Shown in pieces: positions 8,383-17,831 of a DNA stretch of 53,304 nt. A program made the translations under genes and the position numbers. Under the pieces are notes generated by a model. That model was not told the DNA's origin, did no database searches, and was given only the letters and a program-made list of their open reading frames with translations. Source of the stretch: Clostridium akagii DSM 12554 (lineage in GTDB: Bacteria > Bacillota > Clostridia > Clostridiales > Clostridiaceae); assembly GCF_000686725.1 (NCBI RefSeq), contig NZ_JMLK01000026.1, forward strand, positions 1 to 53,304, read 5' to 3'. The number at the start of each line of letters is the position of its first letter. The stretch's first letter is position 1.

Positions 8383-10050
8383 ATGCTAGTAAAATCAAAG
8401 AAAATCAGGGTGGTTGTAGTTGATGATGAACCCCTTGAAATAAATTTAATAAAAAAATGTATAGACTGGGAATTTTTTAACATGGAAATAGTCGGTGAGG
8501 CACAAAATGCTATATCAGGAATGGATCTTGTTGAAGAATTGTATCCGGATATTTTATTCACCGACATAAATATGCCCATAATTGACGGTATTAAATTTAG
8601 TGAGATGGTAATTCAAAGGCGTCCTAAAACTAAAATTGTAATATTATCGGGATATGATGATTTTGACTATGCACAAAAAAGCATAAAAATTGGAGTTTTA
8701 GATTTTCTGCTAAAACCTATAAATAATGATGAGGTTTTTAAGACCGCATCAAAACTTAAAAATATTATTGATTATGAAAGGAAAAGCTATAATGAATATA
8801 ATTTGCTAAAAAAACAATTAAGTGACAGCCTTCCTTACATTAAAGAAAAGTTTCTCATTGAACTCCTTAGTAGAAATTTCGAGACCGAAAAAATCATAGA
8901 TAAGGCTTCATTTTTAGGGCTACGTTTTAAATATGAAAGTGCGCAGGTTGCTGCCATAGAAGTTAACAGTTCAAGTATGGATGATGATAATGTGAATAAT
9001 TGGACATATTTTATACGGAATATAAAAACAATGAATATGATAAAGGAGTTTTTTGAGAGAGATGAATTTATCTATATTTTTTATGACACGCTAAACAGAA
9101 TTATTATTTTGAATAATAATGAAAATATAGATCTTTTTGAAAAATGTGAAATCTTAAAAACAAAAATCATTGATAATACCCAATACTTTGTGAGTATTGG
9201 ACTCGGAGGAATTAAAAAACATATGTGGGAAATCCACACTTCATACAAAGAGGCCTTGGATGCTTTAAAATATAGGGTTACTGTGGGAAATAATGTGGTT
9301 ATTCTTTATGACCATATAAATATAAGTAATAATAACAATATTTATAACATAAATGAACTAAATGAAAAAATGAGTTTCTATTTAAAGTCAGGATTATATG
9401 ACAAGGCAGCTTTTCTAGTAGATCAATATTTTCAAAATATTGATCTAAACAGTAAAAATACTTTAAAGGATATACGAGTAATTGTAATGAATATTATAGC
9501 TATTAATTTTAAAACATTAATAGCTATGGGTATATATAATACTGATGAAATATATAACTTACAGATTGAGTCATTTAATGAAATTCTTCTACTTGATACG
9601 CTTCCTGATACAATAAAATTTTTACATAAAATTTTATTTGAATCCATTAAATCAATAAATGCTAAGCAAACAAGTCAAATTGACGATATAATAATAAAAG
9701 CCAAGAAGTATATTGATGATAATCTTGGTGATAATGAATTGTCACTTTCTTTGATTGCAAAACATTTGTATTTAAACCCAAGCTATTTAAGCCGCATGTT
9801 TAAAAAAGAGATAGGTATAAGTTTTGTAGAATATCTTACAAAAATACGTATGGAAAAGGCCATTGGACTTTTGAAAGAAGGATATATGAAAGCTTTTGAA
9901 ATTGCTGATAGTATTGGTATTTCAGATCCCAATTATTTTTCTACCTGTTTTAAAAAATATACAAGTTTATCTATAAGTGAATATAAAAAAATCATAAATA
10001 ATAACAGACTTAAATATAATGGATATGTAAAAATGAAATCTGCAAATTAG
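8383..10050 (+). CDS. YesN-type response regulator (REC plus AraC)
   Basis: A 555-residue regulator. The N-terminal receiver domain has the acidic pair VVDDEP, the phospho-acceptor Asp61 in FTDINMPIIDG and the lysine of LLKPI. A long variable middle follows. The C-terminal ~100 residues form an AraC-type double HTH (LSLIAKHLYLNPSYLSRMFKKEIG and ISDPNYFSTCFKKY). It starts directly after the kinase stop. AraC-type YesN regulators normally activate a neighbouring sugar transporter, so the likely targets are the importer genes on both strands downstream and the GH52 gene. Confidence 0.9.
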   Translation: MLVKSKKIRVVVVDDEPLEINLIKKCIDWEFFNMEIVGEAQNAISGMDLVEELYPDILFTDINMPIIDGIKFSEMVIQRRPKTKIVILSGYDDFDYAQKSIKIGVLDFLLKPINNDEVFKTASKLKNIIDYERKSYNEYNLLKKQLSDSLPYIKEKFLIELLSRNFETEKIIDKASFLGLRFKYESAQVAAIEVNSSSMDDDNVNNWTYFIRNIKTMNMIKEFFERDEFIYIFYDTLNRIIILNNNENIDLFEKCEILKTKIIDNTQYFVSIGLGGIKKHMWEIHTSYKEALDALKYRVTVGNNVVILYDHINISNNNNIYNINELNEKMSFYLKSGLYDKAAFLVDQYFQNIDLNSKNTLKDIRVIVMNIIAINFKTLIAMGIYNTDEIYNLQIESFNEILLLDTLPDTIKFLHKILFESIKSINAKQTSQIDDIIIKAKKYIDDNLGDNELSLSLIAKHLYLNPSYLSRMFKKEIGISFVEYLTKIRMEKAIGLLKEGYMKAFEIADSIGISDPNYFSTCFKKYTSLSISEYKKIINNNRLKYNGYVKMKSAN

Positions 10051-10076
10051 AATCTTTGCATTTTATTAAAAAAATG

Positions 10077-10128
10077 GTTTAAAGAAAGCTATGGGACTGA
10101 TAAATTAGTCCCATAGCTTCCTTTAAAC
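10077..10128. terminator. Convergent bidirectional terminator
   Basis: GTTTAAAG at the outer left and CTTTAAAC at the outer right enclose AGCTATGGGACT paired with AGTCCCATAGCT around a 9-base loop, interrupted by one short mismatch. It lies between the converging regulator and solute-binding protein genes and can stop transcription from either side. Confidence 0.8.
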
Positions 10129-10178
10129 GTGTAGTTAATTATATATTTGTTTAAATAAGCATGGTTTATACTCCAGTA

Positions 10179-11468
10179 TTATTTGTTTGCACCAACCTGA
10201 GACTGCATCTGTTTAGCAAATTCCTCAGGTGTAATTTGTCCACCAAAGATTTTAGCTACAAGATCCTGATGATTCTGTGCATCGGCACCTTCAAGATAAA
10301 GATCCCAAGCTGGAACACTTGCTTTTGATCCAGTAACTATATCAGACATAATCTGCTTAGAAAGTGGATCGATTTTTGATTGATCAACATCATCATATTT
10401 CCATTCAGGAAGACCAGCACCGGTTAAATAGAACTGGGAAGAAAGATTTTGAGCAAGGAATTTAGCAGCTTTTACAGCATCGGCTTTATCCTTTGTGCTA
10501 GCATTTACAAGAAGACAATCTGCACCACCACCAAGATAATCATTAGTCTCACTGCTTCCACCGGTGATTGATGGGAATTTTACAGCAATTATTTTGCCTT
10601 TCATTGCTGAAGCATCTATAGTTCCAGCATCAAAGTTTCCTCCAAAATACATTGGAATCTTTCCTTGAGTTAGTTGTACAGTTGAATCATCTCTTGTAAT
10701 ACTTAATGCACCCGGGTCAAAAGCCTGGGCCTTAACAAGTTCCTGTAGTTTTTCTGCAGCATTCACAAACGCAGGGTTATCAAAAGATGACTTTTTATTT
10801 AGAGCATCTAGACTAAGTTGTGAACCTGCCATACGAAGAGCTATCATATCAAAGTACCACATTCCTGGCCATTCATCCTTTTCACCAACGGCCATTGGTG
10901 TTATCCCTTTTGCTCTAAAGGCTTTAACTGCAGTGAGCAATTCATCAAATGTAGTTGGTATCTTTATACCATTGCTATCAAACATGTCCTTGTTAACATA
11001 TAATGCCCCAGCCTGTTGATTATATGTCAATCCATAAACCTTGGAATTATAAGTTACATTTGTTAATGCACCAGGAAGCATCTTATCCTTTGTTCCGTCA
11101 TTGAGATAACTATCCAAAGGAAGTATCTTACCTGCGTCTACAAAAGGTTTTGTAAAGCCACCTGCCCATGAATACATTATGTCAGGAGCATCACCTCCAG
11201 CAATTGCGGCTTTGATTTTTGTCTTATATGCATTGTTTTCTGTCACACTTGTTTTAATCTGGACATTTGGATTTTTTTCGTTCCATTCTTTTACAACATT
11301 GTTTACTGCTGTCTTTCCAGGGTCAGTAGTTGCAATGTTCCAGAAAGTCAAAGTTACTTTGTCTGAAGTGCTACTCGAGCTCGCACCGGATGATTGGCAT
11401 CCTGCAAGGCTAAGCAGCATGGAACCAGCCAGAAAAGGAATTGCTAAATTTTTTGTTAATCTTTTCAT
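10179..11468 (-). CDS. Sugar ABC transporter substrate-binding lipoprotein
   Basis: A 429-residue family 1 extracellular solute-binding protein. It has a Lys/Arg start, a hydrophobic stretch and the lipobox LAGC, giving a predicted lipid-anchored Cys near residue 24. The mature part has LTFWNIATTDPGK, AGGDAPDIMYSWAGG and the aromatic-rich ligand cleft typical of oligosaccharide binders. It should capture oligosaccharide for the two permeases encoded divergently at 11.8-13.6 kb. The GH52 xylosidase in the same block suggests xylo-oligosaccharides. A cre-like palindrome lies 30 bp upstream of its start. No ATPase gene is present, so a shared MsmK-type ATPase is expected elsewhere. Confidence 0.9.
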   Translation of the reverse strand: MKRLTKNLAIPFLAGSMLLSLAGCQSSGASSSSTSDKVTLTFWNIATTDPGKTAVNNVVKEWNEKNPNVQIKTSVTENNAYKTKIKAAIAGGDAPDIMYSWAGGFTKPFVDAGKILPLDSYLNDGTKDKMLPGALTNVTYNSKVYGLTYNQQAGALYVNKDMFDSNGIKIPTTFDELLTAVKAFRAKGITPMAVGEKDEWPGMWYFDMIALRMAGSQLSLDALNKKSSFDNPAFVNAAEKLQELVKAQAFDPGALSITRDDSTVQLTQGKIPMYFGGNFDAGTIDASAMKGKIIAVKFPSITGGSSETNDYLGGGADCLLVNASTKDKADAVKAAKFLAQNLSSQFYLTGAGLPEWKYDDVDQSKIDPLSKQIMSDIVTGSKASVPAWDLYLEGADAQNHQDLVAKIFGGQITPEEFAKQMQSQVGANK

Positions 11469-11498
11469 TCTTCCCCCACCTCTTAAATAATTTAATTT

Positions 11499-11512
11499 TG
11501 TAAATGTTTACA
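11499..11512. promoter_or_regulatory. cre-like palindrome (CcpA)
   Basis: TGTAAATGTTTACA is a perfect 14-bp palindrome close to the catabolite-responsive element consensus, with the central CG as TG. It lies just upstream of the solute-binding protein start in the 348-bp divergent intergenic region, which is otherwise AT-rich with no other signal I can support. Carbon catabolite repression is inferred. Confidence 0.5.
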
Positions 11513-11816
11513 TATATATAATAATTCATAAAATAATAAATAAAAATAAACTATTTTTACTTAATTCTTTAAATTTTTTACTATTATTAATTTTTACAAT
11601 CTAAATAACATATAACTTTCCAGTGCAAATACCTTTCTAAATGGACCTCTGTAGTTGTCTCAACTTATTATGTATAACCATATTATAACAAATACGAAAT
11701 ATCCTTCTCATATTTTAGCAAAAATTCAAAGAATCTAGTAATAAAATTATATTAAAATCTTAAATAAAACAGGTATTATTAATAATAAGTTAATTAATTT
11801 ACTATAAGGAGTTGAT

Positions 11817-12704
11817 ATGTGTATGGAGAATATGTTGAAGAACAAAAAGGCAATATTCTTGTTTGTTTTCCCAGCATTTCTTATCTTTTTTGTAATCGTT
11901 TTACTACCAATCTTCTTTTCTTTTCAGTACAGTTTGCTAAAGTGGGATGGTATAAGCAAGGGGATTAATGTTGGTTTTCAAAACTATAAAAATCTGTTTA
12001 TCAATAATAGTGACGGGTTTTTAAAGTCTGTAGGGAATTCGTTATTACTGGCCGTATTATCCGTATGTATTCAATTGCCTATTTCACTTTTTTTTGCACT
12101 TGTTCTGGCAAGAGGAGTACGTGGCGAAAAGTTTTTCAGAACAATATATTTTGTGCCTGTAATTTTGGCAACTGTTGCTGTAGGGCAACTCTGGATGAAG
12201 ATATATAACTCTGATTATGGTCTTTTAAATGTCATACTTTCAAAACTCGGGCTAAAGTTTCTTGAAAATCAATGGCTTGCCAATACTAAGACTGTACTGT
12301 GGGCAGTTTTTATACCTATATTATGGCAATACATAGGCTATCATATGCTTCTTATGTATGCATCCGCCAAGTCCATTTCTCCAGATATATACGAAGCTGC
12401 AAGGATTGATGGTGCCAGTGAGACAACTATAGCATTTAAAATAACCATACCTTTAATAAAGCCAATACTAAAGGTATGTGTTGTTTTTGCCGTAATAGGC
12501 TCGTTTAAAGCTTTTGATTTGATATATGTGCTTACTAATGGAGGACCCATGCATGCTAGTGAAGTTCCAACAACACTTATGTATACTGATATTTTTAATA
12601 AATATCAGTATGGATATGGAAGTGCAATGGCGATATTCATAGTAGTTGAATGTTTTATATGCACGATATTGATTAATAAACTTTTTGGGAAAGAAAATAA
12701 CTAG
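11817..12704 (+). CDS. Sugar ABC transporter permease, MalF/UgpA type
   Basis: A 295-residue inner-membrane permease with six predicted transmembrane segments. The EAA loop EAARIDGASETTIAFKITIPLIKP contacts the ATPase. A ribosome site AAGGAG is 5 bases before ATG 11817 and 11 before an in-frame ATG at 11823, so the start could be either. It pairs with the second permease downstream and the divergently encoded binding lipoprotein to form an oligosaccharide importer. The substrate, xylo-oligosaccharide, is inferred from the GH52 enzyme. Confidence 0.92.
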   Translation: MCMENMLKNKKAIFLFVFPAFLIFFVIVLLPIFFSFQYSLLKWDGISKGINVGFQNYKNLFINNSDGFLKSVGNSLLLAVLSVCIQLPISLFFALVLARGVRGEKFFRTIYFVPVILATVAVGQLWMKIYNSDYGLLNVILSKLGLKFLENQWLANTKTVLWAVFIPILWQYIGYHMLLMYASAKSISPDIYEAARIDGASETTIAFKITIPLIKPILKVCVVFAVIGSFKAFDLIYVLTNGGPMHASEVPTTLMYTDIFNKYQYGYGSAMAIFIVVECFICTILINKLFGKENN

Positions 12705-12723
12705 GTTAAGGAGTGTGGACGAT

Positions 12724-13614
12724 ATGAAAAATATTATTATAAATAGTGAAAAAGAATCAGAAAAAATCTTGAAAACTCAACGTTTCTCTTTTAGGAAGAT
12801 AGGAAAATTCATACTCTTCATATTTTTAAGTGTATGGGCTTTTATACAAATATATCCTCTTTTCTGGTTGTTTCTTTTCTCATTTAAAAATAACAATGAG
12901 ATTTTCGGAGGTAATATAATGGGATTGCCACACAAATGGATGGTATCAAATTATACCACGGCTTTGACAAGTGGCAATGTATTCAGATATTTCTTAAATA
13001 GTGTTATAGTTACTGGGTTGACAATTGTTATATCAAGCATTTTAATAGCCACTGCATCCTATGCCATTGCACGTATGAAATGGAAGTTAAGCAAACCGGT
13101 TTTGTTTATATTTCTCATGGGTATGATGATACCCATTCAAGCAACAGTACTACCTCTTTTTTTAATTCTTCAAAAGGTGAATCTTCTAAATACCTATTTT
13201 GCGCTTATAATACCTTATGTTGCTTTTGCATTACCAATGGGTATATTCATCCTAACGAGTTTCATGCTTAGTATACCTCCTGAACTAGAAGAAGCAGCCT
13301 GCATTGATGGTTGCAATATATATCAGGTATTCCTGAGAATAATAGTTCCTATTGTAAGGCCGGCGCTTGCTACCATTGCTATTTTTACTTATCTCTCTTC
13401 GTGGAATGAGCTGATGTTTGCAAATACATTTATCAATGATGATGTTAAGAAAACATTAACCGTAGGAATAATGTCCCTTTCGGGGCAATATTCCACTAAC
13501 TGGGGACCCATTGGCGCAGGGCTTGTTCTTGCAACGGTTCCAACTATTATTATATATGCATTATTGAGTGAACAGGTTCAGCAAAGCTTGGTGGCTGGAG
13601 CTGTAAAAGGCTGA
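12724..13614 (+). CDS. Sugar ABC transporter permease, MalG/UgpE type
   Basis: A 296-residue permease with a cytoplasmic N-terminal stretch, about six membrane segments and the EAA motif EEAACIDGCNIYQVFLRIIVPIVRP. The start at 12724 is chosen because it follows AAGGAG with a 10-base spacer; an upstream in-frame start would overlap the previous gene. It forms the heterodimeric channel with the preceding permease. The next gene, 36 bp downstream, is the GH52 enzyme, so uptake and hydrolysis are likely co-transcribed. Confidence 0.92.
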   Translation: MKNIIINSEKESEKILKTQRFSFRKIGKFILFIFLSVWAFIQIYPLFWLFLFSFKNNNEIFGGNIMGLPHKWMVSNYTTALTSGNVFRYFLNSVIVTGLTIVISSILIATASYAIARMKWKLSKPVLFIFLMGMMIPIQATVLPLFLILQKVNLLNTYFALIIPYVAFALPMGIFILTSFMLSIPPELEEAACIDGCNIYQVFLRIIVPIVRPALATIAIFTYLSSWNELMFANTFINDDVKKTLTVGIMSLSGQYSTNWGPIGAGLVLATVPTIIIYALLSEQVQQSLVAGAVKG

Positions 13615-13650
13615 AAAATAAGAAATAAATTATTGAAAGGATGGAGTCAC

Positions 13651-15687
13651 ATGAAGAATAAATCATTTTATGCACATCACAGTTCTTTTGGAGCATTTTC
13701 AAGTTTTATGCTAGGTAAAATTGGAAAAGGTGGAGGTTTTGTATTAAACGATGTAAGACCGCCCAAAAATAATGTTTATATAGGTTATAAGCAAGAAAAA
13801 ATGATTAGACTTTTCCCATTTTGTAATATAAATAATAATGCTGAGGAAGACTTTACGGGAGAAGTGGATAATACAAAAAAAAACAAACCTATAAAAATTT
13901 TTTCTGAAAATGAAATAAATAGGGAAATGGGCTGGGCTTCAGATACATGGGATTCAGATAGACTTACATTTTCTTTAATAACTCCTTTTGGATATGTAAA
14001 GGATCCTGTAGCTATGACAGAAGAAGAAAAAAAATACGCTTTTGCTCCAGTAATATTTGCACAACTTACTTTTGATAATCGTGACAAAACTACAGATGCA
14101 GAACTGATATTTGGTATAGAAGGGCCTAAGAGGAGATTGTCAATAACTACACAAGGAAGATATCTTGGCGGGGCCTGTGAAAGAAAATATGGATTTGCAG
14201 CCGCTAGTTCTGAGGATATAAAAGAGTTATCAAGACTTGATATACTAACCTCTTTTGCAAATGACAATTATGAGAATCATGATTTGGGAACAGCTCCATC
14301 TTTAATTTTCAAAGTTCCTGCAGGTACGTTAAAGACATATACTATTGTACTGGCAACATATGAGCAGGGGACTATAACCACAGGCATTGATACTGATTTT
14401 TACTACAGTGGACTGTTTAAATCACTTGAAGATGTAATTGATTTTGGCATCGAAAATGTTGATTATTACTTGGACATGGCAGAACAAAGGGACAAAGAAC
14501 TTAAGGAGAGTAAATTAAATAAATACAGACAATTTCTTTTAGCTCATGCAACTCACAGCTATCATGCCAGTAGCCAGTTAATGAAAAAGGAAGATGGTTC
14601 ACCGCTTTGGGTTGTTAATGAAGGCGAATATATAATGATGAATACTTTTGACCTAACCGTTGACCATATCTTTTACGAAATGAAATTTCATCCATGGACA
14701 ATAAAAAATTCTTTGGATTTATTTGCAGAAAGATATAGTTATTATGATCAGTCAGGGATAGCTTTTACTCACGATATGGGAGTTGCTAATGGATTTTCGC
14801 CAAAGGGATACTCTTCCTATGAACTTCCAAATCTTCATGGCTGTTTCAGTTATATGACTCACGAAGAATTATTAAACTGGATATTGACTGGAGCAGTTTA
14901 TACATTAAAGATGAATGATAAAGAATGGCTTAATAATAATGTAAAGATTTTCCTAGCATGTTTTGAGTCATTGTGTGCAAGAGATAAAGATTATGATGGA
15001 ATAATGGATATAGACAGTACAAGATGCCAAGAGGGGTCTGAAATAACAACCTATGACAGTCTTGATGTAAGCCTTGGGCAAGCTAGGAACAATCTTTACC
15101 TTGGATTAAAAAGCTGGTCGGCATATGTATTACTAGAAAAAATATTTGAAAAAGTTGGTTTAAATGAGATTTCTACTAGATCTTTAGAAAAAGCAAAAGC
15201 GGCAGCAAGTACAATAGTAAGTCAATTTAATGATAAAGAACAATATATACCAGCTGTTTTTGAAAACGGAAATACTTCAAGGATAATTCCTGCAGTTGAG
15301 GCACTTGTATATCCATATATAGTGGGGGATACTTCCTCAGTTAGTGAAGATGGAATTTATGGGGATTTAATTAAGAAACTTAAAAAGCACATACTTACAA
15401 TAATGAAGCCTGGTATTTGTATTGATGAGGTTTCCGGTGGGTGGAAACTTTCATCCACAAGCAAAAACACATGGAATAGTAAGATATTCCTTTGCCAATA
15501 TGTAATAAAAGAAATACTTAATATGAACTTTGATAAAGAAGAAGATTGGGATAGAGTTCATGCCACATGGCAACAAGTAAGTTGTAGTGGAGATGGAGCA
15601 ACGGACCAAGTGAATAGTGATACTGGAACTTCAAGGGGAAGTAGACTGTATCCAAGGTTAGTCACAAGTATTCTTTGGATGAAATAA
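13651..15687 (+). CDS. GH52 beta-xylosidase
   Basis: A 678-residue intracellular glycoside hydrolase of family 52; there is no signal peptide. It releases xylose from the ends of xylo-oligosaccharides with retention of configuration. The start has the family hallmark AHHSSFGAFSSFMLGK and GGGF, PPKNNVYIGY. The nucleophile region NEGEYIMMNTFDLTVDH (Glu324/326) and the acid/base region YDSLDVSLGQARNN (Asp469/472) match the catalytic segments of Geobacillus XynB2. The ATG at 13651 follows AAGGATGGAG; the upstream TTG at 13633 is less likely. With the importer it forms a xylo-oligosaccharide utilisation unit feeding the xylose operon. Confidence 0.9.
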   Translation: MKNKSFYAHHSSFGAFSSFMLGKIGKGGGFVLNDVRPPKNNVYIGYKQEKMIRLFPFCNINNNAEEDFTGEVDNTKKNKPIKIFSENEINREMGWASDTWDSDRLTFSLITPFGYVKDPVAMTEEEKKYAFAPVIFAQLTFDNRDKTTDAELIFGIEGPKRRLSITTQGRYLGGACERKYGFAAASSEDIKELSRLDILTSFANDNYENHDLGTAPSLIFKVPAGTLKTYTIVLATYEQGTITTGIDTDFYYSGLFKSLEDVIDFGIENVDYYLDMAEQRDKELKESKLNKYRQFLLAHATHSYHASSQLMKKEDGSPLWVVNEGEYIMMNTFDLTVDHIFYEMKFHPWTIKNSLDLFAERYSYYDQSGIAFTHDMGVANGFSPKGYSSYELPNLHGCFSYMTHEELLNWILTGAVYTLKMNDKEWLNNNVKIFLACFESLCARDKDYDGIMDIDSTRCQEGSEITTYDSLDVSLGQARNNLYLGLKSWSAYVLLEKIFEKVGLNEISTRSLEKAKAAASTIVSQFNDKEQYIPAVFENGNTSRIIPAVEALVYPYIVGDTSSVSEDGIYGDLIKKLKKHILTIMKPGICIDEVSGGWKLSSTSKNTWNSKIFLCQYVIKEILNMNFDKEEDWDRVHATWQQVSCSGDGATDQVNSDTGTSRGSRLYPRLVTSILWMK

Positions 15688-15768
15688 ATTTGGATTCTTA
15701 GATATATCGGTGCGAGAAGCATAGCTCTATTCACTTGTTAAAACAAGCATTATCCATTAAAAATTAGA

Positions 15769-16419
15769 CTAAATAAGGTGATTTTTAAAAGCAAATATAG
15801 CAATTTGAGTTCTATCACGAAGGTTCAGCTTTGACAAAATCTCTGTGATATAATTTTTAATGGTACCTTCTGTAACATGCAAATTTTCAGAAATCTCTTT
15901 GTTGCTAAGGCCCTCACATATATTGGTTATTACATCAATTTCTCTAGAGGTTAATGAGAATTTGCTCTTTATATTTTTTATGAAATTTGTTTTATATGGT
16001 GGAGTATTTTGAAGCATCCTAGATGCTACTTCTGGGTTCATTATTACATTTCCAAGGTAAACGCCTTTTATGCTGTCTATAATTATTTCTGTGGAAGTAT
16101 CCTTTAATAAGTAGCCACTTGCACCAAATTTCATAGCCTGGAAAATATATTCATCATCATTAAAAGTGGTTAATATTAGAATTTTAGTACTTGGAGAAAC
16201 ATCTTTCACAAGTCTTGTACCTTCAACACCGTCAACATTAGGCATTCTTATATCCATAAGGAGTACATCTATATTATTATTTTTGGAAAGTTCATAGGCT
16301 TCTTTTCCATTACTGCAAAGACCTATAACTTCAATTTCTGGATCAGAGCCGATTATAATTTTAAGACTATCACGTATAAGCTTCTCATCATCAGCTATGG
16401 CAATTTTTATATTACTCAT
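15769..16419 (-). CDS. NarL/LuxR-type response regulator
   Basis: A 216-residue regulator with a receiver domain (IADDEKLIRDSL, phospho-acceptor Asp in LLMDIRMPNVDG, Lys in YLLKDT) and a C-terminal LuxR HTH (LTSREIDVITNICEGLSNKEISENLHVTEGTIKNYI). ATG at 16419 is preferred over GTG at 16422 because of its spacing from GGGAG. The start lies inside the last codons of the kinase gene, so the two are translationally coupled. Targets are not evident; an ABC exporter is common for such pairs but none is adjacent. Confidence 0.9.
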   Translation of the reverse strand: MSNIKIAIADDEKLIRDSLKIIIGSDPEIEVIGLCSNGKEAYELSKNNNIDVLLMDIRMPNVDGVEGTRLVKDVSPSTKILILTTFNDDEYIFQAMKFGASGYLLKDTSTEIIIDSIKGVYLGNVIMNPEVASRMLQNTPPYKTNFIKNIKSKFSLTSREIDVITNICEGLSNKEISENLHVTEGTIKNYITEILSKLNLRDRTQIAIFAFKNHLI

Positions 16420-17629
16420 CACGTTTCTCCCTTAATCTTGCTATATTTTGTTCTCTAGGAATAAGTATATTTATTTCAAAACCTGATCCAATGTGATTAA
16501 AGTAGGCAAAGGTTCCGCCAATACTTTTTATTCTATCCGACATATTATTAATGCCAAAACCTTTTTTTATATTTTTAGAGACTGTTCCATTGTCTTTTAT
16601 ATGAAGGTAAATTTCACTAATGGTAAAATTCATTGTTATGTTTATTTCAGTTGCACCTCCATGCCTTATGGAATTGCTAAAGCTTTCTTGAAATATTCTG
16701 TAGAGTATAAAGCTTTGATCTGAATTTAAATCATAATCCATTTGAGAAATATTAAGATTCACTTTAACTTTAGAAAAATTTTGAAAGTTTATGGCCAGTT
16801 CCCTTAGTAAAAAAACACCATGGCCTTGATCAAAGGAAGAAGGGCTCAGCTGGCGAACTGCTCGTCTAACATCTTCAAGTCCGGTTTTAGTATAGGTTAT
16901 CATATCATCAATCATTTTCTCAGCTTCATCTTGATTGTTCCTTGCAATATAGGGTACAGCTTGAAGTTGAATTATAAGTGTAGATAAAGTATGACCAACT
17001 GTATCATGTATTTCTCTTGATATTCTATTCCTTTCTTTGAGTATTGTTATTTCTTCTACGGTAGAGGAGTAGTTTTCAAGTCTGGAGTTGGCTTCTTGAA
17101 GTTTCTCTTCAGAAATTCTTATTTTATCATAGAGCTTTTCAGCTTCAATTCTTTTATCTTTTTCCACGCGAAGAAACGCTCCCATAGATCCAAAACCCAA
17201 TACTAATAATGTATTAAAAATTACGTTTATAGCCACATGATTCTGAAGATTTGAATAATCAGGATGTAGGCTTATAAATATAACAGCAATATATAACATT
17301 GCTGTCATAATCATTGATTCAGTAGCAGGAAGCATGGTGGATGCATCTATTATTCCAATGAAAAAATATATGTAAGTAAAACCTTTAAAACTATTATAAA
17401 GAAGACATATTATTAGTATCTCAAGTATTAAAGAGAACATTATCCACCAATTATGTGCTTTTAATAAATATATTCTTATTTGAGTATTCACTATGTAGAG
17501 TAATAGATAGAAAATTAACTGAAATAAATTAATATTTTGGGTAGTTTTTAATATAACAATTGATAAGGCAACACAAAAAAATATAGAATACCTAATCAAT
17601 AAAAGTACGTTGTTATTTTGTTTTTCCAT
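16412..17629 (-). CDS. DesK/NarL-type sensor histidine kinase
   Basis: A 405-residue kinase. The first ~165 residues hold about six hydrophobic segments with almost no extracellular loops, as in DesK-like sensors of membrane state. A coiled-coil linker (about 165-205) leads to a HisKA_3 domain with the phospho-acceptor in ISREIHDTVGHTLSTLI. A HATPase domain with SNSIRHGGATE and GFGINNMSDRIKSIGG follows. It acts on the overlapping LuxR-type regulator. The signal is unknown; an intramembrane stimulus is suggested by topology. Confidence 0.9.
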   Translation of the reverse strand: MEKQNNNVLLLIRYSIFFCVALSIVILKTTQNINLFQLIFYLLLYIVNTQIRIYLLKAHNWWIMFSLILEILIICLLYNSFKGFTYIYFFIGIIDASTMLPATESMIMTAMLYIAVIFISLHPDYSNLQNHVAINVIFNTLLVLGFGSMGAFLRVEKDKRIEAEKLYDKIRISEEKLQEANSRLENYSSTVEEITILKERNRISREIHDTVGHTLSTLIIQLQAVPYIARNNQDEAEKMIDDMITYTKTGLEDVRRAVRQLSPSSFDQGHGVFLLRELAINFQNFSKVKVNLNISQMDYDLNSDQSFILYRIFQESFSNSIRHGGATEINITMNFTISEIYLHIKDNGTVSKNIKKGFGINNMSDRIKSIGGTFAYFNHIGSGFEINILIPREQNIARLREKRDE

Positions 17630-17745
17630 TTTTCACCTCAAAAATATGGTTTCTTTTAGTTTAGTGTATATTTGTAAGTTAGGCAATGAAAATCAATTCT
17701 AATGAAAAAATGATTGATATAAAAATGCACAAAAAGAAATAATTA

Positions 17746-17776
17746 TTGACATGGAGTATGCTCCATGTCTTATTAT
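17746..17776 (+). promoter_or_regulatory. MerR-type promoter with 19-bp spacer and operator
   Basis: TTGACA (17746-17751) and TATTAT (17771-17776) are separated by 19 bp, the over-long spacing typical of MerR-controlled promoters. The spacer holds a perfect inverted repeat: GACATGGAG, a 4-base TATG centre, and CTCCATGTC (17748-17769). It lies 56 bp upstream of the MerR-fusion gene and should be its autoregulatory promoter. Confidence 0.75.
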
Positions 17777-17831
17777 ATATCTATAGAGAAGTAGTTTTAA
17801 TATTTGTTTTAGGATTTTGAGGGGTGATAGC

